From: Girardinichthys multiradiatus
Taxonomy: Eukaryota > Chordata > Actinopteri > Cyprinodontiformes > Goodeidae
Assembly: GCF_021462225.1 (NCBI RefSeq)
Contig: NC_061802.1
Coordinates: 9,071,859-9,135,858 of the forward strand
Reading direction: 5' to 3'
Length of the DNA: 64,000 nt
Every line of letters begins with the position of its first letter. Position 1 is the stretch's first letter. Position numbers and translations under genes: made by a program. The notes beneath the pieces are model-generated. The model worked only from the letters and a program-made list of their open reading frames with translations, was not told the origin of the DNA and did not search any database. Of the stretch, positions 24,801-36,800 are shown one piece after another.

Positions 24801-27800
24801 TTATGAGGATAATTTTATTTAAAGGGGTTGATGTACTGACTAGATGGATGAGGTAGCCTATTGAGAAGTCTTGCCTTGAAGCAGGGGCTTATTTAAAAAC
24901 TAATGGTCATTCTTGGTATTTTACATGTACAACCACGTTTTTTTATGTTCATTACTGTAGGGGATCAAAGCAGAAAGTTCCCAGCATTCGCCTTTTTACA
25001 AAGGTCAAGAGTTTTGAGGTTATACTCATAGCTTAGTCCTTCCATGTTTGGAGTGCGGATGTTTTTTTCCTGTGGAGCATTCACCCTAAAGCAATGAATC
25101 TGGACAGATAAAGTTGCAGACGGGAATGGAATACAGCTTAGAGCTGCCCGGTGATCGCCTTGGGTGTTTTCACAGAAAATGTGCAACTGGTAAACAAAAC
25201 ACTTTTCTCACCCCCACTGTTTTCCTACTTGTACTTCTGTTTTAGATAAACCTGCCTATTGCTAAAACCCCCATCATGCCTTTTAAGTATATGGGTAATG
25301 TTGCCATGGAAACAGATGGTTAGCTTAAGGCCAAGCTTGAGTGACCATGCCTTATGGAAAGCCTGTTGAATTAGCTATTAGTACAGCAGAATAATGGAGA
25401 TAAACAACTGTTGCATGGCACTTTGCACTCACATTTAGAGAAGTTAGAATTATTAGAATATTAGGGCCACAGAAACCTTAAATAAGACTCATGTGGAGCT
25501 AAATATCCATTTCATTTAGGAAGGTAATAACATTGCATCCACTAAGATTGCATGTTAAAATTAGCTTGCTGGATGACAAAGGGTTTTTATATTACTAGTT
25601 AGTGTATTCTAGAGAAGACACACTGAAGATCTGTCCATATAGATCTCAACAGTGTAAAGACCCTTGTTAATGGACAGGTTTTTGTCCATTAACAGGGGTC
25701 TGCTTTTATTGATTTATATTATATATTATTGGGAACTGACCGAGGACAGACCCCTGTAGAACCCTTTTCTGATTTTAAGAAGGGGCTGAATACTGTTATC
25801 AATAGATACTAGAGATGCACTGATCAGATTTTTTTTTGTGAATGGCCTTGTCTTTAGCAAAGCAACAGTTTTTGCTACTCTGAGATTTCCAAAAGGCTGC
25901 CAACTTTTTCATGACCTCAAAATAATAAAACAAGCACTTTTCTGTAATACGCTTAGCCTTCCTGTTGTCTACCAAATGTCTCACTCCTAAATGCAGCTGA
26001 GATATATCCTGAACTGTCATAGAAAATACATATTCCTTTTGAAAAAGCTTCTTTCTTAAGGACAGAACATAGTGGGCGTACTGTGAGCTTTGTGGACTCC
26101 GCTCGCTCTGTCCGCATACTTGAGCGTACCAATTTCCTATATTTCTTGTAACAAATTTCTACATTTCCCACACGTTCTGCCATGGTGTCATCAGACAGGG
26201 AGACAGAACTGAATTGCCGTGTAGCGCTGGAAAAACAAAAATAAAAGAAGGTGGTGCTAAAGGCTATTACACCACACAGGGACGAAGAAGAGGAATAGAG
26301 CTGTCAGTGCGAGGCAGAGAATGACTGTTACGCTGTGCGTCATTGCGAGCGGCTGCTCGGAACAGAGTGTCACATGTAAAACAGTTCGATGTGGATACTT
26401 TTTCCTGCCAAGCAGTTTATTAGTTTATTATGTGGCACTATGTGCGCGCAGAGTCAAGTACGCGTGACTATGTTTTGCCCTTTAATGTTTTGACAGCACA
26501 CTTATAAACTAGTCAATTTCATGGTGCTTCCCTGATAGATACAATACAGTAAATACAAATCTAGTTATCAAACATAAATACTATAGCATTAATTGATCAC
26601 CGATGCTTTACTAGCTGAATACTTTCCTTGAATTAAACAAAAATTCTCAATTTTGATCATAATTCTGCAACACATTAAAATGGGATTAATTTGTTTATTT
26701 TATATTAACCTGATGTGTGGACATAAGGTTCATAGTATCTCTTTCTCAAAGATAGCTTTAACTACAGGAAATAGGGCATCTCTCACTGACTACAAATAAC
26801 CAAAAACACATGCAATTAGTAGGGATTATTTATTGTTTTATACACTCTGTTGTACTTTCCCAATTTTAAAAGGAGAATTGAATACTCGTATTCTCTTTAC
26901 TGTATAATCCAATATTATTGTAAATGTGATTTGATAAACATTTGAGAATGAAAAAATTTAACTAATGACATCTTTCATTTTTATTTATTTTTTACAGTGA
27001 AACCAAGTCCTCCAGTCATCCTGTCACACATTCAGACTGTGGAAGCAGAGCTCATTCTAAGCTGGAAAGAGCCACCAGACTTTAGTGGTAATCTGCTGAG
27101 ATATGAAGTCCGATATTCCACCCAGAATACCCCCCCGTACTGGCAGGTGGGTACTCATCTGGTAAAATGTAAGTGTGCATGTGCATTGAGGCATGTTTGT
27201 GAACATGTTCTCCACTTTTTCTAGGTGGTGTCTGCACTTGAAAAGCTCAATGTGTCACTGGATTTGGAACCCTTAGTGAAGTACACAATCCAGGTTCGCT
27301 GCACCACCCAAAGCCAGCCTCCACTGTGGAGTGACTGGAGCAAGCCCTACTACATCTACCTGCACAGTAAGGACTGTTTCCTTTTTTTTCTGTGGCAAGT
27401 AGTGGGATTTTGTAAAGATTTACAAATGTATTCATACCCCTTGGACTTTATTTTTAGTTGCTGTCATGTTACAACCACAGTCTAATAAATAGTTCAAGAG
27501 ATAAATGCTTTTATCAAAACATTTGCAAGGCAAATGTCTTTTTCTTTTGCCGGGGTGGTTTGAAATTCCTACATTTTGCTGGGTGTAAGTAAAGGACATG
27601 GACAGGCTTGGCATGGCAAACAGGATACTCCAGCAAGGAGTAAGCAGAACAGAAGCGTATAAACGGAGCATGGCCAAGGTGAAAAGAAGGAGACTCATAG
27701 GCATGGAGGAGGTGGACTGAATGAAGCTAATTATGGGTTGACTAAGGCAGAGACTTGTAGCTGAAACATGAATGAAGTGAAAAGAGATGCAAGGAAACAA

Positions 27801-30800
27801 TCTAACCAAAGGGAATCTTACAGATTTAACAGAACATAAACTTAAAATGCACCATGAACAAAATTCAAGAATAAGTACAAAACTATACCAAAGGAAAGTA
27901 CCAGTAAAGCACCAGCTGGAGAACAATCATGAGCAAGATCAGCAAGTCAAAAACCTACAGTTAGTAAACTCAGCGTTCACAATGTCATGCTTTGTTGAAG
28001 GTTTAAAGCCTACTGTGTATATAGCATTTATGCCAGCATTTATATTTTTGTTGCATCAGTACAGGGGTGCACTTACCCGGTTGGTGTTTTGCAATCAATG
28101 AAATTACTACAAGTGGAAACAATAGGTAAAATGGTGAATGCCGGTGTTGAACTAATTGGCTCTAGGCATTGATTGGCAGAGCCTTTTATACAAAAAAAGG
28201 GATATTTTGTAACTGGAAGCAAAATGCAGCCTTGTGCTTTAGTATGATAAATTAACCTGTTGCTTGTGAACACACGGGACTCCATGCAAACCATACACTG
28301 TTGTTATGCCATTGAGTTATGCTTTGCATCAGTCTTTCATTTTTACAGCCACTTAGCTCAACATATGATTGACAAGCCTAAAAGAATATCCTGACCAACA
28401 GGTGTTCCACAAAAATGAATCTCACTGAATGCAAAACAAAAAAAATAGATTTTGGGATAGGTTAAAAACTAAAAGTAAAATCGTCATGCGCTAAAATCAA
28501 TTCTTTTGCAAATATCATACACTGATTAGGCATAACATTGAGACCACCCCCATTAAACTCTGAACTCTGACATCTGTACATTCTTTGTGAATATTGGATT
28601 TATACATGCAAAGATAAACATAAATGAACTGAGAACTGCTGAAATTTCAAAAATAGCTAATTGCATCTGACATTTGTTCCACTTCTTCAGGGCAAAATTA
28701 TAAAAATAAGTTTTGGAAATAATTATTTTTGTGACATTTTATTTGTGGGCAGATGTGAGCTACATCCCTCAAGAGGTAGTGGCGCGACCGGGTGAGAATG
28801 TAACGGTGTATTGTGTGTTAAACGGCCACAGCGCCAACGCAAGTATGGCCATGTGGTCCCTCAACCGAATGGTGCCACTTGATCCCAGTCTGTATCATCC
28901 TGTCAACCAGCGGGTAAGAAAAAACACTCTGTATGACTCCCTGTAGCACCTGCAGAGACCAAATGCAGGTAAATTTAAAATGAGCGGATAAATGTGGTCA
29001 ACCCACAAGCCACAATGGCAGGTTTGCAGTTTAAAGGGGACCTCTTATGCAAAATTCACTTTTTGATCGTTTCTATACTTCCAATGCTTATTCAAACGCA
29101 AAAAAACCCCCCAAAAAAAAAACATTCAGCCGATTTTTGGCTATAGATGAATGTTTTATTTTTTCTAGAAAACACGCGGTTTCTTGAAAAAAAAAATAAA
29201 CTGTGCAATTGTGACGTCACAATTACATTGGCACCTAGCAACGTTACCTGAGTCCCACCCCTGACTAGCAACTGAAACGGAGCTCCACCCACTTGATTTT
29301 CAGTAGAGGATCACGTCTCGCTGGCTGGTTTTACCTTTCAGGCGCATTACAATGGCTACCCTCAAAGGCAGATGTTCTGTTGTTGGCTGCAAAGACCCTC
29401 ATGTGTCCATGCACATTCTCCCGCTGTCCGATAACAGAGATTCGTGGCTTCATTTTATTTTTGAGGGCAATGTTCCAGTTACATTGTCTGTACTATTTTG
29501 CGCGAATCACTTCATCACGGACTGCTTTGAGAACTAACATCAGTACACATCAGGATTTGCAGAAAGAGCAATACCACCAGGCTCAGAAACAGCTTCTTCC
29601 CTGAAGCTGTCAGATTGCTGAACTCGATCCACATGCTTTAGACTCTCTCACTACACACTGACCTGCATTAAACACTTTACCCACCAAAGGTGCAATATTG
29701 CACCCACTTATAGGTGCAATATTAAGGACTACCTCATGCTTTACATGTGTATTTAGTACTTTGCAAAGTTAATCTCAGCTTCACTGTTTAACTGTGTATA
29801 TTTCTTTTTTGCTCTTTGCTGCATATATTTTTACTGATTGCTATATATTTTTAGATTTAGCTTTGTATGTTATACTTAACTTTCTTTTTACTTAAGTATT
29901 AGGCTTCTTAACCAGGACCTGAGTCTGAATTTCGTATCCTAACATGTAAATGTGAGCTGGTGTGACAATAAAAAAATCCTTGAATCCTTAACACCTTAAC
30001 TCCCGGTTAGTCTGTCCAGTGTTCAGACAGGCCTCAGTTCTGCTCTGCAGTCTTAGTTTTAAGTTCAATAGGAATTTCCCTACTGACGTGGGTACATTTC
30101 CATGAGAATTTTTTTTTGCCAGGACGGTGTAATGAATTTTGTGGGTTAATACACCCAAAACAACTGAACATTTAGACTTACCCACTTGCAGCTTCTGCAT
30201 ACTTATAGCTTGGACTTCAAAATCACAGCAACAAGCTCTCCTCCAGGTCAAAGAGCGTTCCACTCCACCTTGTTCAGCCATTTTTGTAGTTTGATAGCAA
30301 AGATACAATTATCTAGTTGTGGAGAAACTTGTTATTCACAAATTGATTAAAAGATGTCAAAAACAAAGTTTGTTGTCATTTTAGTATTATTTGGAGCCTA
30401 CCGCTTCACTATGTCCATTGTTGCCATAGACAGAAGAAACTGACCCCTTAATCAGATGAAGTCTTTATGCAAATTCTTCTTGATACTGGCGGAGGTTGCT
30501 GAAGGCACTTGTCCTTGAAGTGCTTTGCGCAGACAAAGAGAAATTACCCCACTGATGTGGGTACATTTCCATGAATAATAAAATTTAACCAGACACCTTG
30601 AAGAGGTTCTGATGCTGGGGGGTGGAATGAATTGTGTGGGTTATTGCAAACAACAACCGAACTTATTCTCTTGCAGCGTAGGCACACTTGAGCTTGGACT
30701 ACAAAATCGCGACAAGTAATAAAAATAGCGGATACACGAATTGGTTAGCTGGAAGTCCATGACCTTGTTTAATTGTTCCAAAGAACATACTGTGATGTAG

Positions 30801-33800
30801 TAGTTCAAAAAGATTTAATAATGATGGAGAAAACTACACAGACTGAAAAATATGACCCAAACAAAATATAAAGATTATTCCACGACACCTGAAGAAACAA
30901 AATTCAACTTTTCTGCACTTCACAGCAATTTTAATTTAAAGGCTTAAAAGTGGATTTTGCATGATATGTCTCATTTATATTGTAGAAATTAAAACGGTTA
31001 TTTTTGTACAGAACTGTTGAGCCCCATTATTATAAAACAAAGAATGTGTTTTAACTGTAAAATGTGACACTCATGAAAAAAAATGGGAGAAAAAAATAAA
31101 ACAATATTGGGAAATAAGCAAAAGTTTGTTTGAAATAAGCAGTGGCCTGGAAAACATAAGTGGTAGTAAAAATGTTCTTTCACCATATATGGTGGAAGAA
31201 CGTTTCACTTTCTACCCCTAGAAGTGCATTCTCTGGACATACATTGATTAACATATTTTAAATCAAACATAGGTCAGCCAGATCACATTCATGGCTTCAA
31301 AGACTGGGATGTATGACCTGCTGAGGTGCACGCAGGAGTGGAGTATTCCTTATAGCAGGATAAATGTGGAAGGTGAGTTTTGTTACAACAATAAAAAGCT
31401 GAACTGAATTCTATAGATTTTTTTTTTTTTTACTGTAAATTAACTAATAGAAGATTTTTGTGAAGCTTTGGACCACTAAAACAACTAAGAGTGTTATGGT
31501 TAAAGAGCAACTAAACCCCAAATCATCTTTTTTTGCAGATAAACTGTATAAACTGGCCTCAATGTGCTATCTTTATGTTACTGTACAAGTTTTTTTAATT
31601 TCCTGTAATCTTGTTTAATTCTGCAATATTTGTCCTAAAGCTGTTTTAGTGCTGCCCTCTTTGGGTTGAATGGTGGCTATTGCAGTGGAATTTTCCTGTT
31701 GGTTCAAACAATACAGCTTAGTACATGCTTACGTCACAGCCCCCATGTTTGGGTATAAAACCATCTCACTCAGTCACGCCTCCGTAGCGAGTCAGGAGTA
31801 GGAATTGGTTCTTCACTGCCTCGGCAGCACCGACCTCAAGCATCGCCAAGTCAGCACCTTGAGCCCACGGCTTGAACTGATAGGGCTCAGGCCAGCCGGG
31901 CTCCAAAAAAGCCTCTCATAACATCCGTTGACGAGGGGGGTGAAAAATCCTCCACCTCAAAAGATCTATCCATGGCAGCATCGCTGTGCTCGCTCTCCAT
32001 GTTTCAATATGTGAAATGAATCCCTCATCCTCCTGACCACGCCCTGCTTAACATGGTCCGCTCATCCCCACACTTGGCGCTGCCCACTTTGGTGGCGTTT
32101 TTCTATGTTTGTCTGGGTGTGGAGTTATTCTTTTACATGGGGTCTAGTTCCACTTTAACCTGACCTGGTTAATTCTTTAATGGTGTTATAAAATTAGACA
32201 TTAACTTTAATTTGCATTGCTAGAAAGCAGTTTTCTGCAGAAGCAGAATAATTTTACAGTAGTTCAACCAGATTAATCCAATTGCAGCAAATATCCCAAA
32301 TAATGTTTTGGCTATAGATTTAACTGCTATTGTGTTGTGTGTTTCAGGAGGTTTCATCAACATAACATGTGTAACCAACGGTGACATTGATACTATGAAC
32401 TGCAGATGGGAGAATGAAGAGTGGGCCATACTCAAATTTCGATCCAAGTACTGCTGAATTTCACAATACTCTGTTTATGCTTTCAGTAGTGACTTATGTT
32501 TTTACAAGTGGCAGCGGTGGATGAAATCATGGGCAAATGATAGGAGCTCTGTGTGCTTTATTCCTTTAAAGCCACTGAACACAATGTGCTAAATTGCTTT
32601 ATTGCAGCTCTGGAATTAATCAAGTAATCCTTGGAAGTTTACTTAAGCATTGAAATCTGCATCATTGTGTGGCATCACTGGGAGGCAGAGTCAAGTAACT
32701 ACACAAAATTAGGATTTTATCATTACTTGGTAATAATATGGAGCTTAATTCTTGTTGATATATTAATAATGCACATTGTGCAATACCACAGTAGAATCTT
32801 CCTCTACTTGTCTATTTTATTGTCCCTTTTTTACTTTTTTGAACTTGTATCTTCTTAGACAATATCGTAAGCAGTATCTTAAGAAAAAGATACATTAGAA
32901 CAAAGTTTTGTGGTTTGACAACTTTGGAACTACAACACACTGATTTATCGCAGTTTGCAAATGATAAATCTTGTTTTATTTCCATTATAGAACAAAAGGA
33001 CGAATCTGTGAACTTTATAGTTTGTATGTAAATTCTGTATCACTTGTAATCTGTAAAAAAAAGCTCTACAGAACAGTGTATATTGATAAAAAGGAATTAA
33101 AAAGGAATAGCCATAATAACAAAAACACCCTACATTTGACCTGAGTATTGTAACAATTAGTTTGGCTTCACATAGACCCTACAAAGTGCCATTGTTGAAA
33201 AAAAAACCAATATATATAGATCATTAGTCGACACCGCTACTTCTAGAATTGCATATTTCCTTTACCTAGCTTTCTGCAGACAGTTTACAAATTGTTTTTT
33301 GATGTTTAAATTTGGATTAAATGTGCAGTGTTCCAAATATAATTGGTTTATAGAAATAAAAGCTAATATTAGGGGTTTGAGCTTTAATAACTTTGTTAAG
33401 CTTACATTTATTCACTTTGAAGACAACTGTATCTCGCAACTAAAGCATATACATTATCTGAATCTGATGTTTTTTTCAACTCCTGAAGAAAAATATCCTG
33501 CACACAATTACAGAAGGCATCAAGATCTGGAAGTTTAAGTTAAATATAACTGTACACATTTTCTTTCCCTGTGTTGCATTTAATGGGTTTTTTTCAGCAC
33601 TAGTGGCCTTTATTTTTCTCAGTTTTTACATCAATAAGCAGACAGGAAAGGGGTGGAGAAAGGGGAAAGACATGTAGCAAAGGTCACCTGGCCTGGGAGT
33701 CAAACCTGCGACAGCTGAAGCCTCTGAATATGGGTCACGCATTTTGCCCCTGCGCCACCACAGCACCCAACACACACTGAGGAAAATATTCAGTCAGATA

Positions 33801-36800
33801 GCAGAAACATATACCTACTAATACAGATCACTGTAGAAGACAGTACACACAAAGGGGAGAGGTTACAGGCCCCTTGGTACACAGTTTTATCGTTCTTTTT
33901 TCAGAAATGATAATTGAAGTAAACCCACCTCATACCCTAACCCTTATTTAATTCAACATTAAACATTTTAAAACAGGATCATATTCCATCTTGCTCCTCT
34001 CTTGTAGTAATACATTTTGCAGACCACTGAATTGCATAAAATCAAGTTGAATATTATTTCTCTATTGTGTGTGTTTATTTTTGGAGTAGGAGTGCAGAAA
34101 TGTCATGTGACGAGATGGAAGAAAGGGAGAGAGACGGTGAGGATGTAGGTGAGATGGGACCTGAATGCAGTCCGAAGAAATATAAAGAGAAAGTCTGCAC
34201 TTTCCATCCTTTGAAGATGAATTGCTACAAAGTGTGGCTGGAATTGCCTTCCCACCTGGGTCTCATCAGGTGCAAACCTGTCTACGTGTCACCTATAAAT
34301 CATGGTGAGCGACAAGTGTTGAGGACTATAATTTTGTACTGGTATACTTCATAAATATGTATTTTTAGAATGTCATCTATCCTTTGATCTTGTCCGTACA
34401 TTATCTAATCCATCCGTTTGTCCATCAATCCACCACTTCATCCATCCATCCATTATTGTTTAGAAATGGGCTAAAAATGACTGAGATTTTTGGAAATTTG
34501 AAAATGGAAAATCTCTTCCCACTCGATCTGCAGTGAAACCCAACCCTCCCACTAATGTGACGCCGGTGAGTCTGAGCAGTGGAATCCTAAGGGTCACTTG
34601 GAACCCTCCTCTTTTGCCAACTGAAGGCCTCCAGTGTCAGTTTCGGTACCACACACTCAGTGTGATAGAGAAGTGGAAGGTGAGCTTGTCATTCTGTTTC
34701 ACCATCAAAAGCTTTACTTAAAATTTGACAAGGTGTTAGTGTTCTTTACAGTTCTTCATAGTACATTTTTATTAAATATACATTTGGCTAGAGATAGCTG
34801 ATGAGAAGAATCTTCTGTCACCACTTCTTTACCCTGCAAGCACAAAATAGAGTTAGCCAGCCTGTATTTTGAAGCTGAAAAAACTGAACAAAAATGTATT
34901 CAATAAGCCCAATTTTTTTTCAAATGGCACACTGTTTTACACCAGCCACCATCATTTTGATGGGACCATGTTCCAGTTCAGTGATTGCAAATTATTCCTG
35001 GTAATTGGAGGCTTGCCATCAATTGTGTCCTCTTCCTGATTCACACTCATTTCCTCCCTACTTTTGGGAAACTAAAAGAGTAGGTAAACAGATGGAACAA
35101 ATGATGACTTTCAATTACTAATTGTATTGCTGAGACCAGAGTCGAATCAGTGGTAAAGTTGGTAAAGTTATTGCTTTTTAGTTTGTCCAGTAGTTTGTCT
35201 GCATGCTTATAGCCCAGAAAAATGTGATTTTGGGTTATTCCACTTAAAGTGAAATAATTTATATCTCTGCAGTTTGAGGAGTCTGTGCGGGTTCCCTGGG
35301 CAGAGGTTGAGATACCAGACATGTGCCAGGTCTATGTAGTTCAAGTACGCTGCAAGCACACCAGTGGGATCGGATACTGGAGTGAATGGAGTGATTCTAT
35401 CCACTCCACCCCTCAAAGCAGCAGAGGTAAACCTGCTTCACTGCTGAATTGAATTATATATAACACCATTTTAATATGATATCAACATGTACAGATAAAA
35501 CAAGACTGAAATTCACTGCTTCATGTTACTCATTGACCAAGGGAAGGTTTGTAATCTAAGTTAACCAGCACAAACAAATAAATTGACTTTTATCAATAAG
35601 AGTGAAAAGGAATGAAAAACAGACATATCGATCCCAAATTGTGATCACAGATTTGTAAAGCTCTGACCTGCTGATTGTGATTTTAGATGTGTTGTGCAAT
35701 TCACATTTTTTGATTATGAACATTTATTAAAAATTACAATTATAAAAATCATAATTTAGAACGTATCATTTCCAACCAAAATCATTCACAACAAATAGAT
35801 ATTAGAAGTACATTATTGGTGATTATTAGGCTATTGGCACCTAATTCTTACAATTATAATTGTCATTAATAATAGTCAATGATTATTTGCCAAAAAGAAG
35901 CTAAATGTAACTGTATTATCAAACCATTTTACCAAAAGGGGTGATACGAGCACTAACCTTTTTTGACACAAAATCACTTTAGTACAAAATGAACACAAAC
36001 ACTTCTTTTTTATCTACGTGAAAATAATTCCCTCTTACAACCAAACTGTTCAGGCCCAACAAACTTTTCAGCTAACTAGATCACTCACTTAACTGCTAAA
36101 GGATCGACTAATAATCAAGACTTAAATGCAAGAATCGATCAATTTATATAGAATGCACACTGAGTATTAATCGAGATCAAACCAGCAATTTATGAACGAA
36201 GGTGGGAATAATCAAAACTCTGGGTTCTTTTTGGAAATGGGAAGCCACACTGAACAGCTCTAAGCTCATTTATCCCTGTAGGTGAGGGTGTTGGATCAGC
36301 AGCCTAGCTCCTAGCCGCTACCACGTGATGGCTAACTGTTTCAAACAAAGGGCAATAAAAACCAACACGGGAAACCAGTGCGAAAGAACAAAGGCAATAA
36401 AACAGGATAAGACAATGGGATGAAAAGATGAGCACCAAGCTCGGATCAGGAGATTATATCCAATAAATTCAATAATCCAACTTTATCACGGTTTTAGGAT
36501 CAGCCGGTTGAAAACACAGATTAACTTTCAAAAACACGGTAAAACCAAATTTCAGTTAACTCTGCATATAGTGTTCAGCTTGATGGCTGAGCATACAGTT
36601 CAAAACACGTTGAATTAAAACAGTAATGATCCTGGATTGCCAATCTGACATACTTTATCTTGGCCAGACTATGAGACAAGTAACAAAAGGAATTAATTTA
36701 CTTGAGTGACCTTACGCAGCCTTTTCTTAATGGTGATCATTAGTTATTTATGGTGTCATCATCCTGTATGTGTGAGCGAAACAGTTGGTGATACACTGCT

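Larger units (their letters stand above)
24229..26997. other. lepr intron 4, remainder
   Basis: 24230-24365 resembles a piece of a common teleost repeat (ataacattatgaccactgg). 25805-26330 is a likely hAT relic and 25659-25700 a strong hairpin, each listed separately. The rest is unrecognised. Confidence 0.4.

Noticed and set aside
33600..33775. Possible tRNA-derived SINE with B-box-like sequence
   Set aside because: I could not draw a tRNA fold or an A box, so only a generic interspersed repeat is reported.
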